Assembly (NCBI GenBank): GCA_038373865.1
Contig: JAXGGA010002886.1
Coordinates: 48,782-112,781 of the forward strand
Length of the DNA: 64,000 nucleotides
Direction of reading: 5' to 3'
DNA from: Uloborus plumipes
Lineage: Eukaryota; Arthropoda; Arachnida; Araneae; Uloboridae
In this document: positions 43,484 through 54,816 of the stretch, piece after piece
How the letters are laid out: every line of letters starts with the position of its first letter
Numbering within the stretch: the stretch's first letter is position 1
Notes under the pieces: generated by a model
The model's input: only the letters and a program-made list of their open reading frames with translations
What the model was told of the DNA's origin: nothing
Database searches by the model: none
Made by a program: the position numbers and the translations under genes

Positions 43484-44699
43484 ATATAATCATCCATTTG
43501 GGCCAATCAAGACGCATCAGTTACCAAACTTTCCGTTTGTCCACTGCTTAAGGAATAATAACCATGCTTTTCAACGAGAACATTTGATTGCATTCTTCCC
43601 TACGGAGGGCACTAAAAGTTAACTAGCACCTACTCTGATCGGGCTTAGTTTGCCTGCTTTTTTTAAAATTCTGCTATTGATTTTTGAGGTGTAGCAGTCA
43701 TACTTATTGAGAACAAACTCTAGTTAGTAAGAAAATATAACGGCAAATATCTCGTATTTACATGAAATTTGAGATTTTACAGTTGTAACGCGTTTCTAAA
43801 GAACAAATATGGTATCTAGCAAAGGTACGGGAGTTAAGTTTTTAGTTAGATTACCAGCTATCAATTTAGAAAAATTATCAAAATTGATTTATCTAAACAT
43901 ACATTATACATACACGGACGAAAAAAAAAGTATATTTTTTGACCAACTGATGAAAAGGGAGACATGCTCAACAAAAATAAGACTAAATGTAGAAGTATTA
44001 ATTAATTTATTTTTAACTTTGAAACAGTGTCTTATTTAAATTTCGAAATAAAGTTTATAAATTACTATCATACGTGTAAATACTTGACTTTAAACGTAGT
44101 TTGGGTAATTGAGCAGCTCTCTTCAGTTTATTTTACAAATTTTTCGAAACCTGAAACTATCTCCAGCATAAAATCAGTTCTTGTTCTTTTTACTCGATTA
44201 AGTTAACATTTTTTTCGGCTCTAGAATCTCTCTGCTTTTTTTTTTTTTTTTTTTTTCTTCTTCTTCTTCTTTGAGTAACACTTGAAACGCGTATAATTCT
44301 CCATCGTCAAGAGGTTAAAAAAAATTTCATTTATTGCATTTTTTTGTGTGAGAGGGGGGATTTCTTTTGAATACAAAAAGTGCTTTATTAACGTTGTGCT
44401 TACCATTCATAATTTTAACCCATAGATATGTACATTCCTTACTATAGTTACTACAGTCAAACTCTCTTATAAACAGGCCTGATTTAATGAAACCTTGGTT
44501 TCAGTGAAGAAATCAGAAATATTTTGTTGGTTCAATGTGAAGTCTATTTGTGATTCAAAAAATTTATTTTGACTTCAAGCACAACTCAACCTTTCTTGGA
44601 AAAATTCCTTCAACATTCTAAAGCTAACCGAAAGTTAGAGATGAGAGTAACAGGAAAGGTTCCGATTAGTGTTTTTTGTGATTACTGTAATTAAGAAGA
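42863..44699. repeat. Simple-sequence-rich spacer
   Basis: Contains a T run at 43189-43229, a TA microsatellite followed by TG repeats (about 43385-43485), and T/TTC runs at 44237-44272. A 76-codon frame at 43809-44039 is unrecognised. No gene supported. Confidence 0.6.
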
Positions 44700-44925
44700 A
44701 TAAATCCACTCATGATGGTTCTTTTTAATCTATTTCCCAGTTAAGTAAAAGAAAGACGAAAAGAAACGACGTAATGAAAATGACTTAATGCATCTTAAAA
44801 AAATCGCAAACTCTAAAAAAAATGTCAAAAAAAGAAAAAAAAATTAAATAAATATCGAAAAATTGAAAATGTTAAAGAAGGAGTTTGAAGTGAGGAAAAT
44901 ATGTCTATCGGGGTTCTGTTGGTCT
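44700..44925 (+). repeat. Head fragment of the 147-bp repeat family
   Basis: AAAAGAAAGACGAAAA, GCATCTTAAAAAAATCGC, then ATATCGAAAAATTGAAAAT and GGAGTTTGAAGTGAGGAAA parallel the head at about 35620-35785. It stops before the tandem units and so is 3'-truncated. Confidence 0.55.
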
Positions 44926-46129
44926 GTAAAAAAAGTAATGTTTTAAAAAAAGTACTAAACTGCAACATAATGTTACGATTGTACTGTAATGAATATATAG
45001 CGCAAAATATTAATTTGCTATGTATTTATGCTACTGATGTATTTTAACGGTTTTAATCATAATTTAACCCCCCCCCCTCCCAACGAAGATCTCATTCCCT
45101 TTTTATTCGTGTGGGAGACTCTTTCAAAAAGGTTACTGAGCTATGTACTAGCCAACTCTTTATTAAAATAAGTCCATGCCATTTTTTAACACTTAATGTG
45201 GTCCTCGTTTTATAGTAGCATGTTATGAAGAGTAAATCTGAGAATGTTCAACAGTTACACAATAGCTTGTAATAGAGAGGAGTCTTGGGAAGTCTCTCAG
45301 AATTGAATACTGTTTCTCTCTCTCTCTCTCTCTCTACTATCATTTAGTATGCTCGTGGAAATATAACATTTCAGAGAAATGAATGCTTTATGTCCAATTC
45401 TTGGGAACTCTCTCTTCATGATTGCGACAGGAAGAAAGAATGTAAGCTGAGAGGTTCTTTATATGAATTATTTACTGTCATAGCGCTTTCCAAAATTAAT
45501 ACTTTTGTTGCATAACCAGGGAGTCACTTAGTGTAATAACTAAAGCAAAATAAGTAGGTAGCAATTGAATAAGCATCTTGAGGCCTTTTTTACGTAAAAA
45601 TTACCCTCCCCCCTGCCGTTATCTAGTTTTAATCTTAAAGCCTGTCGAAATTTTAAGAAAGTGCCAAATTTAAAGACTTGGCTAAATAGGAAGGTAAAGC
45701 TTGAACAGGGAGAGAAGGCGCTTGACCTTAAGGCGGAAACGGACTGTTTCATTTCAAAATAGGTTGGATCAGCAAATTAATGTTTTTCTCATTTGGCTCA
45801 TTCAAGTTTTTACTACATGATTGATCTTTTTGATGCTACCCATAAAAAATCAAGTTGTCCGTTTCCACTTCAAGGCAGGGCGAATACAAGGAAGGGGCGA
45901 TAGGGGCGATCGCCCGTCCCTTGAGGGACTACCACCCAGTAAATTTTAAATAGTAAACCTCAAAAAACTTAATTTTAAACGAGTTAAGTCTTTTCAGTTA
46001 ATGATGTTGAAGAAGGAAATTTCGGCTTTCCCTCGGAAACGTTTCGAAATTCAAGTCCGAAAGTTATGTGATCAATATTTACAAACAAGTATAAATAGTA
46101 AAAGGTTAGTAATAAAAATCAACCGCTTC
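44926..46129. other. No recognisable gene; GC palindrome near 45890
   Basis: Mostly AT-rich, with a CT run at 45315-45335. GGGGCGATAGGGGCGATCGCCC lies near 45895 in two adjoining pieces and looks like one terminus of a decayed DNA element, but no partner end was found. Confidence 0.4.
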
Positions 46130-46364
46130 TCCCTTAAACAACTTCTGGATCCATCCTTGCTTCACGGTCACCCGCCATCTCTCCGTGATCAAAGTTTGCC
46201 ACGCAATTTCACCGTCTGCATATCACAGAATAATATCTTTAAAGCGTGCAAACAATGCCTTCGATTACTCACCGAAACTTACTAAATGTGCGACTTTTCT
46301 TTAAATTTCGATTGGCTTTACTATCTCATCTTTCGATTACGGGAACAGGAGAGCAAATAATTTA
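46130..46364. mobile_element. Partial copy of the TTTGCCCTC-ended MITE
   Basis: TTTCACCGTCTGCATATCAC, GAAACTTACTAAAT and the end AGCAAATAATTTAT match the right half of the MITE at 33015-33283. The left end is missing. Confidence 0.45.
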
Positions 46365-47529
46365 TGCGTAGAACAAACATGTAGAGTTATGCTTGCTTTA
46401 TTGGTATTTGTTTAGTTTTTTAATTGTTGCACTATCGTATAGTTTCCTGACATATTTACTCATTTTACTGGTCTCATTCTTATAGGGACATAATTATTTT
46501 AACAATCGGATATAATTATTTAAAATAAACAAAACTACTTACAAAAATGGTTTGTTTTCAAAAAGCTTCAACTGACGGTAAAGAGGACGATTTCTATCGT
46601 GCGTGATAAATTAAAATCATTAAAATTAATTTTTTTCGCAAAAGTATTCCGTTTTCTTTGGAAATTCTATTATCTGCTGTTTTTTGCACATAAAAGTGCT
46701 TAATTTTTTTTTTCCCTTGGATTGGATTTTATTACTTTTTTTCTCTTTTGTTTTGTTTACTTTTTTTAATGTAATATTTTTGGACGCCCAGGTATCATAA
46801 CTATAAATCATTATTTAAATCTTACGTTAGTCATTCCTCGCACATCCAACTAAACGCATTTGAAGTTTGTACTTTTTTTTACTTTGGCTGTTTAAAAAAT
46901 GATTTTTATTTTAATTTTTTTTAAACATTACAATATTTTAGCAGTATGGGTTTTTAATATTATTACTTAAGCCCGTTTCCATCAGCACAGATAGCTTACT
47001 TCATAATTGTTTTATGTATTACAATATAACTTTTTAAACATTCTGATTAATTAGAATTCATTTCGCGTGATAGTAACTTAAAATAAAACATCGGAAATAA
47101 CTAGAGCTTTCATATACGTAAAATAATCAATTGTATACTACTATATAGCACAGATATTCGAGAGAAAAGAGCAAGTTTAAAAAAACATTGATTCAAAACC
47201 TGATTGCAGTGTTTGGTTTTGAAAACTTTAATTTATCAACTACATTCAAATTATTTTTGTCTCTGTTTTTTAGTAAATTATTAACATTGGAGAAAAGAAC
47301 TGTTAACGATTTTGTTATTCAGAGATTTACATTCAACTGGTATTCGTTTTGTCAGCCGTATTTTAACATACGACAGCCCCAGTTCAAAACAATATTTTTT
47401 ATTTCCTTCAACAACAAACGTAGTTCATTATCTATTTCCGTTACTGAGGTAAAAGATATAATTTGAACAATGTTTCAGGAAACCTAAATTGTATTGCACT
47501 ATAGAGTAGTATTCCATTGCATTACATAC
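46365..47529. other. No recognisable gene
   Basis: Very AT-rich. A 92-codon frame at 47188-47466 has no recognisable motif. Confidence 0.4.
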
Positions 47530-47613
47530 ATTTAGTTGTATAGTAGAGTAGTAGTAGTATAGTAGTAGTTGTATAGTAGTAGAATAGAATAGTATAGTAG
47601 TAGTTGTATAGTA
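47530..47613 (+). repeat. GTATAGTAGTAG minisatellite, left part
   Basis: Tandem units built from GTATAGTAGTAGTT and AGAATAGAATA. The array resumes at 50338-50412, so the DNA transposon at 47614-50335 sits inside it. Confidence 0.8.
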
Positions 47614-48448
47614 GGGTGTCCCGAAAAAATCGAATTCTACAAAGCACTTAGCCTTAGTGCGGAAAATTTGTGACTCCCCAACACTAATTACTGGACAAAA
47701 TTTCTTGACTCTGAGTTAATGCCTTCTGCTCTGGCAAGAGGCTTGAAATTTAGAGATTTTTGGAAAAAAAATCGAAAAAAGAGAAAATTTACGAAATGTT
47801 TTAAAATCCACAGAATGTTAAACCTTAGTGCTAAAAATTTGTGACTTTCAAACACTAATCACTGAGAAAAATTTCGTGACTCTGAGTTAATACCTTCTGC
47901 TCTGGCATGAGGTTTGAATTTTAGAGATTTTAAGAAAAAAATTAAAAAAAAAAGAGAAATTACAAAATATTTTAAATTTCACCGAATGTTAAGAATTAGT
48001 GCAAAAAATTTGTGGCTTCCTAACGCTAATATCAGAGCAAAATTTCGGAACTCTAAGTTAATGTCTTCCGTTATGGCAAAAGACTTGAATTTCAGGTAAA
48101 AGAACCCAAAAGATTAATATCAGAGCAAAATTTCGAGACTCTGAGAAAATGTCTTCCGCTGTGGCAAAAGACTTGAATTTTAGGTAAAAGAGCCCTAAAG
48201 ATTTTAATAAAAGAGCCCAAAAGAGAGGCCTTTATTTATAATCTAATTTCATGTAGAAATAAGGTCGATTAGAAATTAAAGTATTTATGCAGTTAGAAAA
48301 TCTCAAGACAAATGTTCAAAAAATTATAACTGCATTTTTCATATAGATTTCTACGCATTAAAGAAAAAATTGCAAAGTGGGTTTAAATCTCATCCATTAT
48401 GCATTTTAAAAACTTCATAATGTACAGTTCACGCTTTAGAATTTACAG

Positions 48449-48994
48449 TTAGAGAGACATCATGTATAGCTGTAATTTGTAATCACTTTTATGCTGAAAT
48501 GCAGGCATATTGCTGGGTGATTTTAAAACAGCCAAAATAAACTCGTCTCTTTTCTCTTGGCCACAGACTTGATTTGATGCCTTCGAAAGTAACTTCAAGA
48601 TGCGTTCCACGGCCTGTGTGGGGCAAGGGAATTGAATAAACTTCAATTTTTCGCATGAAACTCCAACAACAAACATATTTCGAAGATCGTCTGAAGGTAC
48701 ATTGCGGAGAACTGGTGGAGGCGTTATTTTGCAATTGTTCCAGTCTATCAAACTAACGTAATTTGCAGCTTCAAAGCTAAGCTTCGGGATGTGGAATAAA
48801 TATGCGCACACAGTCTTCACAACAGATCCACATTCTCTAGCTTTTAAGATTCTATAAATACCGAGCTCTCTGATAGTCACATTTTCATACGTTTTCATAC
48901 TTAACAGAATGTTTTCTGGAAAAGCAAAGAATGCATTTCGAGCAATGATGGGATCGATTACGTTAAAATATATTTTTGGCAAGTATTGATGCAT
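48449..48994 (-). pseudogene. Transposon protein, C-terminal fragment (HTQAVER-type)
   Basis: The 181-codon minus-strand frame contains NAFFAFPENILLSM, IRELGIYRILKAREC, IPKLSFEAANYVSLIDW, FPCPTQAVERILKLLSKAS and MPAFQHKSDYKLQLY. This matches the second half of the same arthropod family (ExPENxLxxM ... RExxxxRIxKAR ... PxLxFxAxxYxDLIDW ... FPCHTQAVERxVKLVTEAS). The canonical His of the CHTQAVER block is Pro here. The frame differs from the upstream fragment and a central part seems to be missing, so this copy is not expected to make the full protein. Confidence 0.7.
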
Positions 48995-49020
48995 GACTTT
49001 GTTTGATTCTCCGATTAAAC

Positions 49021-49506
49021 TTAAGTTGAAGTAGATCTGTCAAAAGAGTAGCGAATAGAGTCCTGCAACTTTTTCTTGGGTCTCTTTGGAAGCTTTGTTT
49101 CTTCAATATCCACAGCACCGATGGACATTAATCTAGTAGTCCTTTGATCAGAGAGAAATGGCCTTTCTTTTAACGGAACTCTTTTCTCTTTAGGACATGC
49201 ACATAAATACGAATCATGGCACTTACAAGCAGCTATATCAAAGAGTTTCACTGCTACCTCCTTAAATTTCATAAGTAGATCTCTTGTTTTCTCGTTGTGT
49301 TTGACTCTTTTAAGAACAGCCTTCATGGCCACATATTTTTTGTGATAAGTAAGTATCATTGCAATAACACGTTGTTCTGAAATTACCGCAATGCACGAGT
49401 CCTTACACAAGTTTACCATCTTTCTTGCTACACGATCAGCAATAATCGAGAAGCTAGGCTCCTTATTACTAGCCATCTCTGAAGAAAATATTCGTCTCTC
49501 GTACAT
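49021..49506 (-). pseudogene. Transposon protein, N-terminal fragment (CKC...CACPKEKRVP...DQRTTR)
   Basis: This 161-codon minus-strand frame contains an extended AIxMILTYHKKYxAMKAVLKR helix-rich part and KFKEVAVKLFDIAACKCHD. CACPKEKRVPLKERPFLSDQ and RTTRLMSIGAVDIEETK follow, then a lysine-rich KRPKKK end. From memory, proteins with the order LFDIAACKC ... CxCPKxxKVP ... EFLxDQRTTRKMxIGxID are very abundant in arthropods and are treated as uncharacterised, probably transposon-borne. Cysteine pairs suggest metal binding. Function unknown. It ends at a stop just upstream of, and in a different frame from, the second fragment. Confidence 0.7.
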
Positions 49507-50337
49507 ACAACATTTTATAACATCTCCATAGGTTAGAAGCGTGCAGTCAAAGTCTTTAGCATACCCAAAAATTGTCCATTTAGAAATATCTCTTGGGGGA
49601 AAAAATTTAGCGTTTCGATTTAGACATATTGCAGTAATACGAAAAACACTCCATACGACTTCGAACCAATATTTAAAACACTTGACTTCCTTATAGACTT
49701 AACCATATAAACAAAGAAGAGGAGCCCATTTCAGTTCAAGAGGTAGTCTGATGTTGTTATTCAGGCGATAAAAATTCGAAATATTGGAGCGTATTAGGTA
49801 TGTAGCAGCTTTGTTATGTGTAACTCGCATTTAAGAATTTTTTACGAAATGCTCTAATTTCAGGCCTCTTTTCAGAGCATAAGTAATTAGCTCACAGACT
49901 TAAAATTTTACATATTAGTTTGTGATAGGAAGTCACAAATTTTTTGCACTAATTCTTAACATTCGCGGTGAAATTTGAAATATTTTGTAAATTTTCTCTT
50001 TTTTTGATTTTTTTCTAAAAATTTCTAAAATTCAAGCCTCTTGCCAGAGCAGAAAGTATTAACTCAGGATCCCGAAATTTTTTTCAGTGATTGGTGTTAG
50101 GAAGTCACAAATTTTCAGCACTAAGGCTTAACATTCTGTGCATTTTAAAATATTTTGTAAATTTTCTATGTTTTCTATTTTTTTCCAAAAACCTCTAAAC
50201 TTCAAGCCTTTTGCCAGAGCAGAAGGCATTAACTCAGAGTCAAGAAATTTTGCCCAGTAATTAGTGTTGAGGAGTCACAAATTTTCCGCACTAATGCTAA
50301 GTGCTTTGTAGAAATTCGATTTTTTCGGGACACCCTA

Positions 50338-50412
50338 TTGTATAATAGTAGAATAGAATAGTATAGTAGTAGTTGTATAGTAGTAGAATAGAATAGTATA
50401 GTAGTAGCTGTA
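50338..50412 (+). repeat. GTATAGTAGTAG minisatellite, right part
   Basis: Continuation of the array at 47530-47613 after the inserted transposon, with the same GTATAGTAGTAG and AGAATAGAATA words. Confidence 0.8.
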
Positions 50413-50627
50413 TTGCATTATATAGATTTAGAATCTTTATTCTTCATTTCGTTCATGCAATGAAATAAGAATCTATTATATCTTGTCTTGAGAATTCAAG
50501 AGGTGTTTCTTGCGAAAAAAAAAAAGATAACTCTATCAAAACGAAACTGCTACAGAAGGGGGTAAGATGCCCCGAACCTTGCGGGGGTTACTCAATAAAC
50601 GAGGCACAACACTTTCATAAAGCTCTC

Positions 50628-50633
50628 TTTATT
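50628..50633 (-). terminator. Poly(A) signal AATAAA for the cystine-knot exon
   Basis: TTTATT on the plus strand gives AATAAA on the minus strand, about 53 bases past the stop codon of the exon at 50686-50778. A GT-rich stretch (AAAGTGTTGTG) follows on the minus strand. Position and context fit a 3' processing signal. Confidence 0.55.
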
Positions 50634-50685
50634 CAGCAATCCACAAAACAAAAAGCAAAAGCAATAGCATCTCTTCAAACCGCGG

Positions 50686-50778
50686 TCATTCTTTCTTGCA
50701 GTGAAAGCAGGAGCAGTGGATGGCCGACTTGAAGGTTAGGTGCTTCATGCCGCCCAGACACATCACTTCCACGTGGAC
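50686..50778 (-). CDS. Terminal exon of a secreted cystine-knot (norrin-like) protein
   Basis: On the minus strand a pyrimidine-rich tract ends in CTTATCTCTTCCAG, a good splice acceptor (AG at 50780-50779). An open exon follows in phase 0: VHVEVMCLGGMKHLTFKSAI then HCSCFHCKKE and a stop. The pattern xxVxxxCxGGMxxxxxxxxxxxCxCxxC is that of the C-terminal strand pair of CTCK cystine knots. It is closest, as I recall, to norrin (LRCSGGMRL ... LSCHCEEC), and also generally like von Willebrand/mucin CTCK ends. Such proteins are secreted; norrin is a Frizzled ligand in vertebrates. Upstream exons were not found in the window, so the intron would extend beyond 50780 through repeat-rich DNA. The exon is GC-richer than its surroundings and not part of a visible repeat. 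A different CTCK family member is possible. Confidence 0.6.
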   Translation of the reverse strand, partial: VHVEVMCLGGMKHLTFKSAIHCSCFHCKKE

Positions 50779-50789
50779 CTGGAAGAGAT

Positions 50790-51179
50790 AAGCGAAGGTT
50801 TTCAGGGAAAAGAGAAGACTCGAATTTAAAAACGCGTTCCCCCAAATACCTTTCCTAAGAGCCCATTGATTAAAATCGGGGTTCACTCTTATGTGAAAGT
50901 CGCAAGATGGTTATAAGTAAAATTGACCGCCCGCTACTTAAGAAATTGCCATTTTTAGAAACCTTTATGGAATTCCAGTTTTCTAGAGGTTTTCAAGTAA
51001 TACTGCTGTTTCTTATTCTGTGTGGTGAAGTTTTAAATTATTGTTTCTTAGTGAAGCGCTGAGAACATTCCCTACAGTTTTAAGAGGCGATCCTTCAATT
51101 AGAAATCAATTTACTCTAGGTAATGACACTTTTAAATTTATTATAAATATTATTTATTTATTTTCTTAATTTAAACCCC
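50790..51179. other. Probable intron sequence, no other feature
   Basis: Upstream of the acceptor on the minus strand. AT-rich, with no second exon recognised. Confidence 0.35.
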
Positions 51180-52264
51180 ACCAGTCACCACCGTACCTAC
51201 CCTGATGAGGGTTTAACCAGATGTGGTGGCTGGGAGGAAAGAAAAACTAACGAACAACCAAGGGCCCGCTAGGAACCGTACATTATAATTAGATACAAAA
51301 TTACATAAAATAATGTACAAATTATATGGAAAAAAAATAATAAAAAGGAAAAACAATTTTGATATATACAGAAAAAGGCAATAATGTAACATTTAAAGTT
51401 TTTAGGCAGGATATTTGAAGTCTTCTATTTGAGTGCTGAGTAAAAATATTATTTTATGAAGATTCTTGCGAGTAGCTGGATGATGTAGAATTTGAGCTAT
51501 ATTTTTGGATACAGGAAGGTTGGAATTATATGTGCAGTGGAAAGAGCTAGTTAACGGACAATTCAATACGTAACGTTCAGGAGTTCCAAGTTGGCTTCAA
51601 ACACATAATGGTGAGCTTATTATCTTGAATCTGTAGATATGAAGGAAATGGACCGTGTGCACTAAGAAATCGTACTTCCAAAGGATGTTTGCATCGTGGT
51701 TTTAGCTTGACTTTTGATAGGATTTCGTGAACTCTCCGACCGGTTTCTGCAGTGTCCCAGATTTCCTGCCAATTTTGAAGAAGATTAGACCAAAGGTGAT
51801 GTTTGAGGAAAGATTTTGGTAGAGGAATTTTAAATACTAATGAATGTGTTGGGTTCATTGCTGCAGTTTTAGCCAAAAAAGTCGGCTCGTGCATTGCCAA
51901 AGTGTCCCTTATGGGCTCTAACCCAAGATAGATTTATGTTTGGATGTTCTCTGCAGAGGGATTGAATGTCTCTGACTAACTTTGAAGAATGAATTAGGTC
52001 CTTGATTGCTTTAAGCGAAGATAAACTATCAGAGAACATTGTAGTGTTGAAGGTAATGTTTTCTGATGCAATATAAAGTAAAGCGTGAAAGATGGAAAAA
52101 AGCTTCACTTGAAATACTGAATTATATGCTGTAAGTTTGGCTGACCAATCGTAGACAACCTGATTGTTGGAGATGTGAGTAAATGCTAAGCCGGTTCCAT
52201 CACATATTTTCCATACGTCCGTGAAAATCCCAGTGTGCAGTGTTAAAATATTCGGCTCTTCCAA
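51180..52264 (-). pseudogene. Non-LTR retrotransposon 3' part: RNase H, ORF2 end and 3' UTR
   Basis: Minus-strand frames 51869-52264 and 51577-51900 together encode an RNase H domain: IFTDVWKICDGTGLAF (IFTDGSK-like start), VFQVKLFSIFHALLYI (AE(L/F)xAI-like block), FSDSLSSLKAIKD (SDSLSSLxAI) and LSWVRAHKGHFGNARADFF (WVxAHxGxxGNExAD). Then comes LWSNLLQNWQEIWDTAETGR, the region after RNase H in I/R1/Jockey-type ORF2. A frameshift near 51880-51900 joins the two frames, and the IFTDG Gly and the AE Glu are altered, so it is inactive. A plausible untranslated tail continues to about 51180 and ends in AATA-rich sequence. Confidence 0.85.
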
Positions 52265-54385
52265 ACTAATATTCGGAGTAGCGCACTGTATTATAGGATG
52301 TTCAGTCCATTTTTGGCTTGCTTCTTCAAAGTCATTGGATGAGTTGACATTATTAAGGGATAATTCTGCTGTAGTTTTCCTTATGAAGACATTTCCTAAA
52401 GCTTATTTTAGATTAACTGTAAGAGCAATGTCTTATTATAAATATTAAGACACCAAAACCAGGCAATGTTTAAAATAAAATTGCATTTAAACTGCTCTTC
52501 GATAAATGTGTTTGTGATATGAAAAAACAATGATCAAATTGATGTAGCAATAACTGTCGCGAAATCTGTTTTGTTATAACGGTTTTACAACTCCGCCAGA
52601 AATAACAAATTTTCATTCTATCTCCGAGGGTTACATATACAATTGTGCCGACTGAATGTAAGAGGGGAGAAAGTTTATTTTCGTGAAGGGGATGTGAATA
52701 GCTAGTTAAGTTCGTTCACAGATACGGTACTTTTAACTTAATTTGTATCTGCACTGGCAATAATTTCCATAAAAATAATATGTTCATCAACATTTTCAAA
52801 TAGTAATAATACCAACAAAGCGAACTTGTATTGATTTTCCCCATTTAGCGTAATATCAATAAAATACATGGCTGAATAAAATGCATACGGACGTTAGCTG
52901 GTGCACAAATATTTAACTTTGAACCATTCGGTAAATTTTACGCTACTTCTTATTTTTAATATAATTTCAAATTTTTATTTTATAAAATAAATTGCAAGCT
53001 CTGAACAAAGCATATTACGTTGCCTTATAATTTTGAAGCAGTTGGATCATAATAGTAATTGTTTTGAACTATTTCAACCTCCTTCCCTCCCCCTCCCCCC
53101 TCTCAAAAAAAAAGAAAAAAAACTCAGTTATGTCTCGAATGTTGTCAAATGCTTTAATTGCAACTTTCGCTTGTTGAAAGTAAGATCTGACGCCCCATGG
53201 TCTTTCTATTGTTCTCTTATACTTAAGAGAGAAATAAACTGAAAATGTTTATATTATGTAACTTCCTTACTATAGCTTAGGATTTTACTATTATAGCTTT
53301 AATCAATCAGTCATAAAACTTTTTAATCATTTTCCTTTAGATTTTGAATTATATGTTCTGTTATTACACTAAATAAATGTTATTACATAGCTGATAAATT
53401 ATAAACTATTTTTCCATTAGCAGTGATTACTAATATTTGGATCTAACGGTCAATATTGAGGAATGATTTTGATCGTCTGGAGCTATTAGAAGATAATCGT
53501 TAGTCATCACCTCTCCGTTTTTTCCCCTAGTCATCACTTTCTTATAAACTGCACTAACAACAAGTTAACTTTTACATTGCTATTAAAACATAAAAAATAT
53601 CAGTTTAATTATAAATTATTATTATTTAATAACACAGAGCGGTTGGGGAAAGTGTCAAACAGGTGGCAAATAACACTAATACTGTCAGCTCTACTTAATG
53701 AAGTAACATTTAAATAAGTCAATGATATGAATAAAACTTTGTGGACTTGAATATTTTCCCATAGATGCAATAGTACCAGTAATGGATAAAAAAAATAATA
53801 CCAAAATTAAAACATTTCTTTATTTATTATCATTTTTTATTTATAATCTTTATGGTCAACCTTGGGAACCTTTAGTCAAAATAGTCAACCTTTTGTATGA
53901 CTTTCGAATACGAGGGAACATGAGACTTCTCTCAATAAACACAACAGCGACAGTACAGCTCCTTGATCCTGTCATAATAACATCTAATTCATGAACATCT
54001 AATTGGGATTATAATTTTCTCTCTAGGGAAAAGAGATACAAAAGAGTTCCCACAGCCCTTAGAACAAGCACTTCCCTATTACGGGCGTATTAGTAATGTA
54101 GGGAAAGGGGTGCCAAAACAATGATTTTGTAAGTAAGTTCTACGATGCTTAAATTTTTAAAAACTTCGTATGTACTTATTACTTACACTACAAATAGTTA
54201 ATCATCAAGTAATTAAATGCGCTTTTTTTTTCAAAAACTTCTACCACAAACATTCATTATTTCTTTTAAATAACTACTGAATTATTATTACAATTTTAGA
54301 CAAGTGCTAACAGGTTGGTTTGGTAAAGAACATTTCCTAGAATAATCAAATACCCCGTGTAATGTAATATTATATGTTGGAACTG
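52265..54385. other. No recognisable gene
   Basis: About 2.1 kb of AT-rich sequence with short frames (for example 53033-53242 and 53782-53994) lacking motifs. The proximal part (to about 52450) may include more of the retrotransposon. Nothing else assigned. Confidence 0.4.
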
Positions 54386-54785
54386 CACTGTAAAAAATTA
54401 ATGTTGTTTTTACAATATAATACAGCTAATTTTATGGTAATGAACTAAAAATTGCTAATTTTACAGTAATAAACTGTTAAATTGCTCATTTTACAGTACT
54501 AAACTGCAAAACTGCTAATTTTACAGTAATAAATTAAATTACTAATTTCACAGTTTATTACAGTGCATTCTACAGTTTCAAACTGGAACCTCTGCTGCCA
54601 GTGCTGTTGTTTTTACAGTATAATACAACTACGTTTTACGGCAATAAGCTGTAAAGTTTCTAACTTTACAGCAAGAAACTAAAATTGCTAGTTTTACAGT
54701 TTATTACGGTACATTTTACAGTTTTAAATTGGAACCTCGGCTGCCAGTATTATACTGTAAAAACAACAGTTCATTTCTTGCAGTA
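54386..54785 (-). mobile_element. CACTGTAAAAAA MITE, copy 2 of 2 (reverse)
   Basis: Inverted ends CACTGTAAAAAATTAATG and the complement at 54770-54785. The body is of repeated TTTTACAGT/ACTGTAAAA words. AAATTGGAACCTCGGCTGCC is the complement of the landmark in the copy at 17548-17897. Confidence 0.75.
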
Positions 54786-54816
54786 TGACATTATTGTTCG
54801 CTTAAGTGGTTCTGAC

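Larger units (their letters stand above)
47614..50335 (-). mobile_element. DNA transposon with long composite terminal repeats, TA insertion
   Basis: The ends are GGGTGTCCCGAAAAAATCG and its complement CGATTTTTTCGGGACACCC, flanked by TA (47612-47613 and 50336-50337). The inverted repeats extend roughly 450 bp and consist of diverged tandem units of about 172 bp, marked by CTTAGTGCnnAAAATTTGTG and CTGAGTTAATGCCTTCTGC. Between them the minus strand encodes two protein fragments (49021-49506 and 48449-48994). Superfamily unknown to me; TA insertion suggests Tc1/mariner-like or a related group. The coding part appears internally deleted. Confidence 0.8.

Noticed and set aside
43385..43485. TA/TG repeat as a regulatory or Z-DNA element
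   Set aside because: Ordinary compound microsatellite; nothing beyond simple sequence is supported.
45890..45925. GGGGCGATCGCCC-type palindrome as an element terminus
   Set aside because: No partner inverted end or target duplication could be found.
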